Shown piece by piece: positions 14,389-23,428 of a DNA stretch of 64,000 nucleotides. A program made the translations under genes and the position numbers. The notes below the pieces were generated by a model, which saw only the letters and a program-made list of their open reading frames with translations, ran no database searches and was not told the origin of the DNA. Every line of letters starts with the position of its first letter. The stretch's first letter is position 1. Source of the DNA: Sphingomonas ginsengisoli An et al. 2013 (GTDB lineage: Bacteria; Pseudomonadota; Alphaproteobacteria; Sphingomonadales; Sphingomonadaceae); NCBI RefSeq assembly GCF_009363895.1, contig NZ_CP045434.1, forward strand, positions 2,684,501-2,748,500. Direction: 5' to 3'.

Positions 14389-16515
14389 ATGCTACTTACC
14401 GCCTTGTTTCTTGCCGGCATGTCCCCGCCGCCAGGTCGCGACGATGACGACGATCGCGAGCGAACAAAGTCTTCTCGGGTGCATCGTGCGCGCACGACGG
14501 CGCCAGCGCCCGCTTACGATGACGACGATCATGACAAGCCAAGCGCGCAGGTGCCAGCATCGCCACGGCCGGCGCAGGCCCCACCGTCGACACCGCCAGC
14601 GCACGGCGATGACGATGATCGGGCAACGCCGAAACAGGCAATCGCCGCTTCGGGCAAGCCAGATCGTGACGACGATGACGAGGAGGCGGAGGAAGGTCGA
14701 GCCCAGCCCGAGACGGCGGTGGTCGTCACCGCCCGACGGCTCGATGCAGCGAGGACGCTGGTCGACGTAGGACTTGGCGCCACCGTCACCAGCCTGTCGA
14801 ACGATGCGGTCGAAAACCGTCCGGGCGGCGAGACCGGAAGCATCGCGACCACTCTACAGCAGGTACCGGGCGCCCTTCTGACCGGCCGCATCCTGACCGT
14901 GCGAGGCAGCGCGGCGAATCAGGTCCGCATCAACAATGTCATCGTGCCCGAAGCCATTACCGACCCGGCCGACTTGCTGAGTTCGCGACTTTCGCAGACG
15001 ACCCGGCTGATCACCGGGACCCTCCCCGCCCAGTTCGGGTTCGCACCGTCTGGCGTCATCAGCATCACGACCAAGAACGGCCTCTACCAGCATGGCGGCC
15101 AAGCCGAGCTGTTCGTCGGAACAGACGGGATGGTCGAACCGGCCGTGGAATGGGCGGGTTCGGCGGAGGGAACCAGCTTGTTCGCCTCCGGCAGCCTAGA
15201 GCGGAGGAGGACGCGGGTTGCCGACGCGACTGGGGCCTGGACCAGCGATCGCCGGCAAGCGCTTGAGGGTCTTGGCTTTGCCGATCACGTGATCGATGAC
15301 GAGAACCGCGTGTCGCTGATCCTCGGCGGGTCGCACGAGCGTCACCGCTTTGGACCCACCAGCTTCGGCGCGGGCGAGGAGAAGGCCCGCGGCGGCTTCG
15401 CGGTCGCGACCTTCCAGCACAGTGAAGGCGGCCTCACGGTTCAGGCGTCAATGTTCGGCGGCGTGGGCGACGACAAGGCCGCTTTCCTGCGCGCAAGCGA
15501 GGAACGGCGAGGCTCGTGGGGGAGCCAAGTCGATGGCTCGACCAAGGTGGGCGAAGCGCATCTGTTGCGGATTGGACTGCTGGCGACACGCTCGACCGTG
15601 CGGCAGGTGCGGGCGAGCGGTGTTCGCAGTGGCGCCCGGACAGCGCTCAATCTCTATGCGCAGGACGAGTGGTCACTCGGTCACGGGCTGACATTAAATC
15701 CCGGACTTCGGCTGGAGTGGCTGGAGGGCCTGCAGCGCCGCGCGGAGCTCGAACCCCGGGCGAGCCTGGTGTGGGCACCGATTGCCAACCTGACTGCGCA
15801 CGTCGGCTATGCCCGCTACGCTGCCGCACCGCCGTTGGACGAACCGAACGCGCTGCCGCCGCTCAGGCGCGAAACAGACGACTTGTTCGATGTGGGGGTG
15901 TCGCGAACCTCGGGACCGCTGACGCTCGCTGCTGACGCTTACTGGCGCCATGCACACGGCCTGCTAGTCGAACGGCGCATCATCGGCTCGGCTCTTCCCG
16001 ACAGCTTTCAGTTCGAGCAGGGGCGAATGCGCGGTGTCGAACTTTCGGGCAGCTACGGTTGGCGAGGAACGACAGCGTGGGCCAGCCTGTCACTGGCCAA
16101 GGCGGAGGGCAGACAGATAATCGGCGGCGGAGCCATCTTTCCGGCCGCCACGCTGGCTGCCACCGCAAGTCGCTATGTATCGCTTGGCAGCGACCGCCCG
16201 GTGCATGTGGCCAGTGGTTTTACCAAGCGGTTCGGCCACTTCAGCCTTGGGGCGGATTCCCTGGTTTCGAGCGGGGCGGTTCGAACCTTGTCACCAAGCG
16301 ACCCCAACGGATCACGCCAGCACTTCTCGGCGGAGTTTGGGTTAGCAGGAGTCTATCATCTGACCCTCGCCGGGAAGCCAGTGGACGTGCGGCTGGACCT
16401 GACCAATCTGACGAACAGCCATGCGCCCAGCAACGACGCGACTGCGCTGGAGGGCGACTGGATGCGGTTCGCCCGGCGGCGGGCGGTGACCATTGGAATC
16501 GAGCAGGGCTTTTAG
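14389..16515 (+). CDS. TonB-dependent receptor with Asp-rich N-terminus
   Basis: 708 residues. A short hydrophobic N-terminus (MLLTALFLAGM) is followed by about 100 disordered residues with four Asp runs (18-22, 44-47, 74-77, 94-97) separated by Pro/Ala/His stretches. The plug starts near AVVVTARR (110) and contains the QVPGALLTGRILTVRG-like region; the remainder is a barrel ending in the terminal Phe of an outer-membrane protein (GIEQGF). In-frame TAA at 14377 prevents a longer start. The Asp runs could bind divalent metal, suggesting uptake or sensing of a metal complex. No regulator gene is adjacent. Confidence 0.85.
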   Translation: MLLTALFLAGMSPPPGRDDDDDRERTKSSRVHRARTTAPAPAYDDDDHDKPSAQVPASPRPAQAPPSTPPAHGDDDDRATPKQAIAASGKPDRDDDDEEAEEGRAQPETAVVVTARRLDAARTLVDVGLGATVTSLSNDAVENRPGGETGSIATTLQQVPGALLTGRILTVRGSAANQVRINNVIVPEAITDPADLLSSRLSQTTRLITGTLPAQFGFAPSGVISITTKNGLYQHGGQAELFVGTDGMVEPAVEWAGSAEGTSLFASGSLERRRTRVADATGAWTSDRRQALEGLGFADHVIDDENRVSLILGGSHERHRFGPTSFGAGEEKARGGFAVATFQHSEGGLTVQASMFGGVGDDKAAFLRASEERRGSWGSQVDGSTKVGEAHLLRIGLLATRSTVRQVRASGVRSGARTALNLYAQDEWSLGHGLTLNPGLRLEWLEGLQRRAELEPRASLVWAPIANLTAHVGYARYAAAPPLDEPNALPPLRRETDDLFDVGVSRTSGPLTLAADAYWRHAHGLLVERRIIGSALPDSFQFEQGRMRGVELSGSYGWRGTTAWASLSLAKAEGRQIIGGGAIFPAATLAATASRYVSLGSDRPVHVASGFTKRFGHFSLGADSLVSSGAVRTLSPSDPNGSRQHFSAEFGLAGVYHLTLAGKPVDVRLDLTNLTNSHAPSNDATALEGDWMRFARRRAVTIGIEQGF

Positions 16516-16525
16516 CGCTTTCGTG

Positions 16526-16555
16526 AACGTCTGCTTTGGGTCGAAAGCGGACATC
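16526..16555. repeat. Dispersed 30-bp palindrome, copy D
   Basis: AACGTCTGCTTT GGGTCG AAAGCGGACATC, an imperfect hairpin, begins 11 bp after the TonB-receptor stop, the same 3'-end placement as the other copies. Confidence 0.85.
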
Positions 16556-16800
16556 GCGGCCGCGACCCCAAGGAAGTGTATTACTCTTTTGCCGACAACC
16601 AAGCGGCGCTGCAGATTAGGATCAACTCCCGGCGAGCGGCCGGCTCCGCCAAATGCTCTTCGAGAACGGGTCGGTCGTGCTCTGTTAGTCGACGCATGAT
16701 CTGCGCTACGCTTCGGCACTGGCCTGAACGCGCGAGCGAATATGCTCGTCGAACTGCCGCTAGATGAGTCGTGCCGTGGCTTTGGCCAGGCTTACCCCGG

Positions 16801-17058
16801 TTATCGGGCAAGGGCACCGTAGTATCCAGCCATCGTGATGTGAGCCGAGCGGGCGCGCGGATGTCGAGCCGCCGCCGCTGCCGTGAGTTCTTGGGCCGCT
16901 CGTGCAGCATAATGCGGACGGTCCGCGACGAGCGCGGCGTTGGCCAGTCGATCGAACTCCCGCGCGATGCTGTTGAGCATAACCTGTTCAGCCAGGCTGC
17001 CGACTTCGCCGACCAACTGCCGGCAGTAATCCGCTTCTTCCGCCAACGTACGCGCCAT
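16801..17058 (-). CDS. Small alpha-helical protein, unknown
   Basis: 85 residues, predicted all helical (ARTLAEEADYCRQLVGEVG, LNSIAREFDRLANAAL, AARAAQELTAAAAA). It resembles short uncharacterised proteins with an AxxYCRQL segment seen in alphaproteobacteria. An overlapping 162-residue frame (16581-17069) is less natural in composition. No function assigned. Confidence 0.45.
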   Translation of the reverse strand: MARTLAEEADYCRQLVGEVGSLAEQVMLNSIAREFDRLANAALVADRPHYAARAAQELTAAAAARHPRARSAHITMAGYYGALAR

Positions 17059-17169
17059 GACCCGAGCACCCCTGTCGTGCGCAGGCCTTAACGGTCAATC
17101 ATTCAACGATGGATTGCCGAACTCGGTAAACGGCGAACCAAAACGCCGTCGCCGCCGGCATCAATCGAA

Positions 17170-17997
17170 TTAATCATCTGCGTCCCGCGGTCGCGGTCCC
17201 TTCTTCCGTTCATGCATCCATCTCTTCAGCGCATCGCCCTCTCGCGACGCACCTTCCTTGTACGAGCGGTTCTCCAGCTTGATTTTGTAGCGGTCGGGAA
17301 AGCCGTCGTTGATGATGTCGAAGATGCGCTGCTCGAAGTGCCATTCCTTCAGCCACCAGTCCTTGTTTTTCGGACTGCGTGCGCGGCGCCAATGGGCGGC
17401 GAAGTAATTGACTTCCTTCTGCGCCTCGGCTCGCCGATCAAGCCGCTTCTGCCAGTGCGCCAACTCTTCCTTCGACATCGGACCTTCGGTCCGTACGGTG
17501 CCCGTTCGCATGTTAATGATGACGTCGTCTGGGTGGGGCAGGGGCGCAGGGTCAGGTAATCCAGCAGCCTGGCAACGTTGGATTTCGTTCTCCCACCGCT
17601 GCTTGTACTCAAGCGCATTCTCGAAGGCGGTGAGGTGGTCGGCGTTCCGACTGGCTTCGATCTTCTGGACGAATTCGGTCATGGTCTTCTGCGCCAGGCG
17701 GTTCCCCTTCATGGCCGACACGCCCATCGCCCGCATGACGGCCTGGATCGCTGGCAGCTCGATGACCTTGTCGCCCTCGCGGATGGCGACCGGCCGATAC
17801 GCCTCCTCGAGGATCAAGCTCGCAGTCGGCTCGTCAGCCGGATTGAACTTGGCCGGCTGATTGCGTGATCCTCGGGGCCGCCCGCGAGGATTGCCGGAAA
17901 CGCCCTTCTTAAATCGATGCTCGACCGGCGGGCTGCCATATCCCACCGGTTGCACCGCCGGCAGCTGTGAGCGCTTATCGTTATCAGCGCCGCTCAT
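17170..17997 (-). CDS. DUF5681-domain phage-type protein
   Basis: 275 residues. The N-terminal DUF5681 signature is FKKGVSGNPRGRPRGSRNQP (near 28-47), a basic Gly/Pro-rich segment found in phage packaging clusters, usually just before the terminase. The rest is charged and helical with no recognised domain. Its ATG overlaps the stop of the upstream methyltransferase (ATGA), so the two are translated as a unit. No terminase follows in this window, so it is an isolated piece of a phage or gene-transfer-agent-like module. Confidence 0.8.
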   Translation of the reverse strand: MSGADNDKRSQLPAVQPVGYGSPPVEHRFKKGVSGNPRGRPRGSRNQPAKFNPADEPTASLILEEAYRPVAIREGDKVIELPAIQAVMRAMGVSAMKGNRLAQKTMTEFVQKIEASRNADHLTAFENALEYKQRWENEIQRCQAAGLPDPAPLPHPDDVIINMRTGTVRTEGPMSKEELAHWQKRLDRRAEAQKEVNYFAAHWRRARSPKNKDWWLKEWHFEQRIFDIINDGFPDRYKIKLENRSYKEGASREGDALKRWMHERKKGPRPRDADD

Positions 17998-19319
17998 CAG
18001 GCTGCCTCCGCCGAGCAGGATCGCTGCTCGGCAGTATCCTCAAAGCTCGTCGACGTGGACGCCAGCATCGCGCCCCTGCCGGTAAGCTGCTCCCAACGCC
18101 GCACGATCGTGTCGCAGTAGAGTGGGTCAAACTCGACCAGGCGAGCACAGCGACCGGTCTTCTCCGCGGCAATCAGGGTCGAGCCAGAACCGCCAAAAGC
18201 ATCGAGCACGATCTCGCCGCGGCGTGAGCAGTCACGGATCGCATCGGCGATCATGGCGACCGGTTTCACCGTCGGATGCATCGCCAGCTCGCTCGATCGC
18301 GTCGCACTGATCGAGCTTATCCCGGCGTAGTCCCACACGTTGGTGCGGTAGCGGCCGGTTTCGCCGAGGCCGAAGCTGTTGGTGTGCTCGGCGGTGCCGG
18401 CCTTGAAGACGAAGATAAGCTCGTGCTTCGATCGGTAGAACGAGCCCATGCCGCCGTTGGTCTTGTTCCAGATCACCAGGTTCTTGAGCTCGGTGAATGC
18501 GATCTGCCCGGCCGCGAGCAGCTCGCCCATGTGCCGCCAGTCCATGCACACGAATGCGATGGCGCCGTCACGCATGGCGGCGGACGTCGCAGAGAGGCAC
18601 TCAGTCAGAAAGGCGGTGAACTGCGACTGGCTCATCTCGCCGCTGGCAAAGGCGAACTCGCGGTGCTGGACCTTCCCGAGGCCGGAGACGTGGCCATCGA
18701 TCGGCACATTGTAGGGCGGATCGGTGAAGACTAGGTCCGCCTTTTCGCCCGCCAGCAGGGCCTCATAATCCGCTACTCTGCGCGCATCGCCACAAATGAG
18801 CTTATGACGACCAAGCACCCAGACATCGCCAGCCCGTGTGACGGCTTCAACGCCTAGTTTGGGAACTTCATCTTCAGGCGCATCACTGCCCCCTGGATCA
18901 CTGTCGCTGGCATCATCCAGGACCATGTCGACCTCGGCCAGGCTGAAGCCGGTGACCGTTACATCGAAGTCGAGGTCGATCAGGCCCTGAAGTTCGAGCG
19001 CGAGTATCTCGCGATCCCAGCCGGCGTTAAGTGCCAGCTTGTTGTCCGCCAGCACGTAAGCGCGGCGTTCTTCCTGACTGAGGCTGGAAAGCCGAAGCGT
19101 CGGCACGCTCTCGATGGAGAGAAGCTTGGCGGCCGCCAGTCGGCCGTGTCCGGCAACGATGACCCCATCGTCGCCAATCAGGAGCGGGTTGGTGAATCCG
19201 AACCGCTCGATGCTGTCCGCAATCTGGCGGACCTGCTTCTTGGAATGTGTTCGAGCATTACGCTCGAACGGCTTGAGGTCAGATACGCGGCGATATTCGA
19301 TCCTGAGTTGGTGTTCCAT
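17997..19319 (-). CDS. ParB-domain DNA methyltransferase (beta-type)
   Basis: 440 residues. Residues 1-~110 form a ParB/Srx-like domain (NPLLIGDDGVIVAGHGRLAAA at 44-64). The catalytic part has DPPYNVP (200-206) before FGGSGST (375-381), with HPTVKPV and a VWDY segment between; this order is typical of beta-class N4-cytosine/N6-adenine enzymes. ATG 19319 gives the natural MEHQLRIEYR start; a frame extending to 19433 adds non-conserved sequence. No restriction gene is adjacent, so it is an orphan or phage-encoded methylase that may protect phage DNA. Confidence 0.88.
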   Translation of the reverse strand: MEHQLRIEYRRVSDLKPFERNARTHSKKQVRQIADSIERFGFTNPLLIGDDGVIVAGHGRLAAAKLLSIESVPTLRLSSLSQEERRAYVLADNKLALNAGWDREILALELQGLIDLDFDVTVTGFSLAEVDMVLDDASDSDPGGSDAPEDEVPKLGVEAVTRAGDVWVLGRHKLICGDARRVADYEALLAGEKADLVFTDPPYNVPIDGHVSGLGKVQHREFAFASGEMSQSQFTAFLTECLSATSAAMRDGAIAFVCMDWRHMGELLAAGQIAFTELKNLVIWNKTNGGMGSFYRSKHELIFVFKAGTAEHTNSFGLGETGRYRTNVWDYAGISSISATRSSELAMHPTVKPVAMIADAIRDCSRRGEIVLDAFGGSGSTLIAAEKTGRCARLVEFDPLYCDTIVRRWEQLTGRGAMLASTSTSFEDTAEQRSCSAEAA

Positions 19320-19507
19320 GGTGGCTACCCCGCCCGTTGATAAGCATGCGACTACTCCCCTATGCCGTTCACAAAATGTTCCGGCCTCAACATGGCAGCA
19401 CGAAACGGGAACATCGTCAAGCGAGAGCCGCAAAGATGCGGTGGATAACCGCCGATTGTAGGCTTCGCTGATCCGCTTCGAATAATTGCCTGTTAGGCCG
19501 CCGCGGC

Positions 19508-19690
19508 TTCCCTGTTTCGGGGATAACAGTTCCCTGTTTCGGAGCTAACAGTTCCCTGTTTTGCGACAGGGCTGAATGAACCGAATATCGCGCGTTTTCA
19601 GGCGCTTGCTGCAGCTGAGAAGCCCGACGAAGGGCTCAAAAACACGCGAATTCCCTGTAAATCGCTGCAGAACAGGGAAGATCAGGGCTG
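19508..19690. repeat. TTCCCTGTTT tandem/inverted repeats
   Basis: Two 22-bp direct repeats (TTCCCTGTTTCGG...TAACAG at 19508-19529 and 19530-19551) are followed by a third partial unit TTCCCTGTTTTG (19552). Further on are TTCCCTGT (about 19650) and the inverted ACAGGGAA (about 19672). The region 19320-19816 has no convincing gene. The repeats sit at the junction between the phage-type pair and the RNB gene and may mark an old insertion boundary. Confidence 0.65.
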
Positions 19691-19816
19691 AGACGCGTTA
19701 TCGATCGACCTCAAGCCGCACCATTACACAACCGAAGTCGAAGCGAACCGCGGCCGCGGATGGGCGCCGCGGTTTCAAGACGGTCGCAAATGCGCTGGTT
19801 CGTGTAAGCAAGCGCG

Positions 19817-21202
19817 ATGAAGGCGATCCAGGATCCGCGACACGCGCTCACGGCCGGCTTGGCTGCGATCAGGCTGCAATATCAGGTGCCCGAAGGCTTT
19901 CCGACCGAGGTGCTCGCCGCCGCCGACGAGGCTGCCAAGCGGGTCCCGAGCGCGCATCGGGATCGTACGGGCGAGGCGTTCGTCACGCTCGACCCGGCAA
20001 CCTCGACCGACCTCGACCAAGCGTTTGCGATTCAAGCCGCGGGCGATGACCTCATCCTCCATTATGCGATCGCCGACGTCGCCTGGTTCGTCGACGATGG
20101 CGGGGTGATCGAAGCCGAGGCGTGGCGGCGGGGGACGACCCTGTACCTCCCCGATGGCAAGGCGGGTCTTTATCCGCCCGTGCTGAGCGAAGCTGCAGCC
20201 AGCCTGCTTCCCGACGGGCCGCGGCCGGCGGTCGTGTTCGCGGTGCGGATCGACCCCGCGGGCAAGGCGAGCCTCGACGGCGCCGAGCGCGCTCTGATCC
20301 GCAGCCGTGCCAAGCTTGCCTATGATGCGGTGAACGAGGCCGACCTGCCCGCGGGGTTCGCCGAACTGTCGCGACGGATTGCGGCGGCCGAGGCAGCGCG
20401 CGGGGCGTCGCGCGTCGACCCACCCGAGCAGGAAGTCGCCGCCGTGGGCGAGGGCTGCTACACGCTCTCCTTCCGGCCGCGACTGGAATCGGAGAGCCGC
20501 AACGCCGCTTTGTCGCTTGCCGCCAACCTGGCCATCGCCGACGCCCTGCTGGCGGCGCACGCCGGGCTGTTCCGGGTGATGGCCGAACCCAATGATTTCG
20601 CCATCGGCCGCCTGCGCCAGACCGCCAAGGCGCTCCATCTCGACTGGCCCGCCACGACCAGCCTCAAGGACTATGAGCGCACGCTCGACCCCGCCGATCG
20701 TGCCGAGGCGGCGATGATGCTCGCAGTGCGCCGGGCGGGCGAGGGCGCATCGTATCGGCCCTATACCCCCGGCGAGATCCCGTGGCACTCGGCGATGGCG
20801 GCAACCTATGTCCATGCCACCGCCCCGCTGCGTCGCCTCGCCGACCGGTATGTGGTGATGGCCGCGCTCGCGGTGGCCAATGGCCAGCCGGTGCCCGACG
20901 ACTTGAGCGCGGCCTTTGCGCGCCTGCCCAAGGTCATGGCCCGCGCCGATGCCCAGAGCGCGGCGATCGAGCGCGCAGTGATCGACCTTGCCGAAGCGGT
21001 CACCCTGCAGGGGCGCGAGGGCGAAGCGTTCGACGCGGTGGTGACCGATGAGGATGAGCGCGGGGTACGGATCCAGCTTGAAGTCGAGCCAATCGTGGCC
21101 CGCGTCGTGGCGCACGGGGTCGAGCCCGGCACTAAGATTCGCGTCCGACTCGCCGCGGCCGACCCGGTGGCGCGGTCGCTGAGGTTCGAACGCCTCGCCT
21201 GA
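19817..21202 (+). CDS. RNB-domain exoribonuclease (RNase II/R-like, short)
   Basis: 461 residues made up mainly of the RNB catalytic domain: TLDPATSTDLDQAFAI (near 58-73) supplies the acidic metal ligands, with HYAIADVAWFVD and HATAPLRRLADRYV further on. The N-terminal cold-shock domains of RNase II/R are missing and only a small C-terminal beta domain remains. It is a 3'-5' exonuclease family member common in alphaproteobacteria. ATG 19817 lacks a strong ribosome site. Confidence 0.85.
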   Translation: MKAIQDPRHALTAGLAAIRLQYQVPEGFPTEVLAAADEAAKRVPSAHRDRTGEAFVTLDPATSTDLDQAFAIQAAGDDLILHYAIADVAWFVDDGGVIEAEAWRRGTTLYLPDGKAGLYPPVLSEAAASLLPDGPRPAVVFAVRIDPAGKASLDGAERALIRSRAKLAYDAVNEADLPAGFAELSRRIAAAEAARGASRVDPPEQEVAAVGEGCYTLSFRPRLESESRNAALSLAANLAIADALLAAHAGLFRVMAEPNDFAIGRLRQTAKALHLDWPATTSLKDYERTLDPADRAEAAMMLAVRRAGEGASYRPYTPGEIPWHSAMAATYVHATAPLRRLADRYVVMAALAVANGQPVPDDLSAAFARLPKVMARADAQSAAIERAVIDLAEAVTLQGREGEAFDAVVTDEDERGVRIQLEVEPIVARVVAHGVEPGTKIRVRLAAADPVARSLRFERLA

Positions 21203-21282
21203 GCCAAGCGTCGCGGAGGATGGACGGGAGGGCAGCGCCGTGCTTCCTTCCGGCGCGGAACGTTTGCCGGGCGGGGGGCGGA

Positions 21283-23400
21283 GTGAGCGGACGGGGTTTG
21301 CGGGTTGCTTTGCTTGGTGCCGTCGGGACGGTGCCGGCGGCGGCGGTCGGTCAGCCGTTGCACCCGAGCGTCGTCGTCACCGGGGAGCGACCGAAGCCCG
21401 CCCCTGAAAAACTCGAGCACATCCTGCCCGAGGTGGACGGCGCCAAGATCACCGTGACCAAGAAGACCAGTGTGACCAAGCTGGATCTCGTGCCCACCAT
21501 CGTGGACGGCAATCCGCGCGAGCTGTTCGCGCGCACCCCGGGGCTGTTCGTGTCGGAGCAGCAGACCAGGACGCAATATAATCTTGGCTATCGCGGGCTC
21601 GGCAACCCGCAGGAGAGCGAGTTCGTGCTCGTCCTGCAGGACGGGGTGCCGATCGCGACCGACTGGATCGGCTTCCCGACGGTCTACTATCTGCCGCTGC
21701 CGCGGTCGCTGGCCGAGGTGCAGCTGGTGCGCGGGGGGTCGAGCCTGCTCTACGGCCCCAATCCGGCGCCCGCCGTCAACCTCGTCTCGAAGCGACCCGC
21801 GGCTGACGCGCCGCTGAGCGGGACCAGCGAAAATGTGATCGGCAGCAATGGGCTCTTCTCGACCTACAACATGATCGAAGGGTCCAGCGGGTCGCTCTCC
21901 GGTCGCGCAAACCTTGGCGTGGTTCGCAGTCGCGGGCAGCGCGACAACAATCGCTCCCGAACGATTCAGGGGGACGCGTACGTCGCTTACCGGCCCGCCA
22001 AGGACGATGTCTGGTATATCGACCTCCACGCGCATGATGCCAGCGCCGGCGATGCGGGGCGATTGTCCTACCCTCATTATCGTGCCGACCCCGATCAGGC
22101 GCTGACGCCGTTCAATCGTAATTGGGTGCGCCGGACGTCGGCGACCCTCGGCAACGAGGCCGACATCGGCAACGGCTGGCGCTCCGAGGTGAAGCTGTGG
22201 GCGGCCTGGCAGCGGCTCTACCAGCGATCGGCCGCCGCCGGCGCGCATCCGGCCACCACCACCCTGGTCGACGAGCAGTTCCGCAGCCAGGGTCTCGACT
22301 GGCGCTTCCGCAAGCGCTGGGGACGCGGCAACGCGCTGACGTTCGGCACCGTGCTCTATCACGACAGCGCACCGTTCCGGCAGTGGACGAGCAGCGAGAT
22401 CACCGCCCCGCGCAACACCACGACGGGGACCCCGCGGCTCGATCAGGATCGCGATAGCTGGTACGGCGCCATCTTCGGCGAAAGCGTGTTCCGCTTGCCG
22501 GGGAGCTGGCACGTCGTGCCCTCATTTCGTCTCGAGCACGAACGCATTCGTATCGACGAAAGTGTTCGTCCCCCCAACCTCGTGAGGCCGCTCATCAGCC
22601 AGTCCGCGAGCCGGACGATCCCGCTATTCGGGTTCGGCGCCGGGTTCGATTTCGGCCAGGGGAACGAGACCTATTTCAGCGTGAGCCAGGGGTATCGCCC
22701 GGTCCGCTTCTTCGACGTCGCCTCGCCCTTTTCCAACATCAACCCGGGCGGCGTACCCGCCGCGTCCAAGTCGGTTGCGTGGGAAGCGGGGGTGCACGGG
22801 ACCCCGCTCAAGGGTCTGTTCTACGACGCCAGCCTGTTCTGGATCGAGTTCAGGAACCGCATCGAGACGATCGTCCTGTCGCCGACCGAGTCGATCTACC
22901 AGAATAGCGGCGACACTCGGCATCGCGGGTTCGAAGGCGAGCTGTCCTACGATTTCTTCGCCGGCCGCGAGGGCGACCTGCATCTGACCGCCTTCGGCAA
23001 TGTCAGCTTGCTCGACGCGAAGTTCACCGCCAGCAAGCTGGCCGCCCGCGTCGGCAATCGGCCGGCCTTCGCGCCCAAGGTGACCGCCAAATATGGGCTG
23101 ACCTTCCGCGCGGACGGGCGCTTCAAGGTCAGTGTCACCGGTCAAAGCGTCGGCAGCCAGTTTTTCCAGGATTCCAATCTGCCCGTGGGCACGCCGACGA
23201 GCGCCAACTTCATCCCGGCGAAGGTCCCGGCCGTGACTCTGCTCGACCTCGCGGGCGATTGGCAGCTGACGCGCAACCTCCGGCTGCTCGGCGGCGTGTC
23301 GAACCTCACCAACCGCGCTTATTACAACCGCGTCTTCCAGAACGGTATCGAGCCCGGTGCCAGGCGCACCGTCTACGCAGGCATCGCCACCGGATTCTGA
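21283..23400 (+). CDS. TonB-dependent receptor (FecA-like)
   Basis: About 705 residues. GTG 21283, preceded by GGGGGGCGGA, gives a normal signal peptide (LRVALLGAVGTVPAAAVGQP); a longer frame from 21220 adds a non-signal leader. TonB-box-like SVVVTGERP is followed by a plug domain (RTPGLFVSEQQ, LGYRGLGNPQESEFVLVLQDGVPI) and a 22-strand-type barrel ending GIATGF. Overall it resembles receptors for iron(III) siderophores or dicitrate. No FecIR regulator is adjacent. Confidence 0.87.
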   Translation: MSGRGLRVALLGAVGTVPAAAVGQPLHPSVVVTGERPKPAPEKLEHILPEVDGAKITVTKKTSVTKLDLVPTIVDGNPRELFARTPGLFVSEQQTRTQYNLGYRGLGNPQESEFVLVLQDGVPIATDWIGFPTVYYLPLPRSLAEVQLVRGGSSLLYGPNPAPAVNLVSKRPAADAPLSGTSENVIGSNGLFSTYNMIEGSSGSLSGRANLGVVRSRGQRDNNRSRTIQGDAYVAYRPAKDDVWYIDLHAHDASAGDAGRLSYPHYRADPDQALTPFNRNWVRRTSATLGNEADIGNGWRSEVKLWAAWQRLYQRSAAAGAHPATTTLVDEQFRSQGLDWRFRKRWGRGNALTFGTVLYHDSAPFRQWTSSEITAPRNTTTGTPRLDQDRDSWYGAIFGESVFRLPGSWHVVPSFRLEHERIRIDESVRPPNLVRPLISQSASRTIPLFGFGAGFDFGQGNETYFSVSQGYRPVRFFDVASPFSNINPGGVPAASKSVAWEAGVHGTPLKGLFYDASLFWIEFRNRIETIVLSPTESIYQNSGDTRHRGFEGELSYDFFAGREGDLHLTAFGNVSLLDAKFTASKLAARVGNRPAFAPKVTAKYGLTFRADGRFKVSVTGQSVGSQFFQDSNLPVGTPTSANFIPAKVPAVTLLDLAGDWQLTRNLRLLGGVSNLTNRAYYNRVFQNGIEPGARRTVYAGIATGF

Positions 23401-23428
23401 TCGTTCCGCGCTAAACGCGCGGCGCCGG

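Noticed and set aside
16342..16719. Minus-strand frame containing a SAFDPKQTF peptide
   Set aside because: This peptide is the translation of the dispersed palindrome (copy D), a frequent source of false hypothetical proteins.
17170..19319. Intact prophage
   Set aside because: No terminase, capsid, portal or tail genes are visible around the two genes.
19508..19690. CRISPR array
   Set aside because: Only two to three short direct units without regular unique spacers, and no cas genes in the window.
20806..22512. 568-codon minus-strand frame across the RNB and TonB receptor genes
   Set aside because: It spans two well-supported plus-strand genes and shows only shadow composition.
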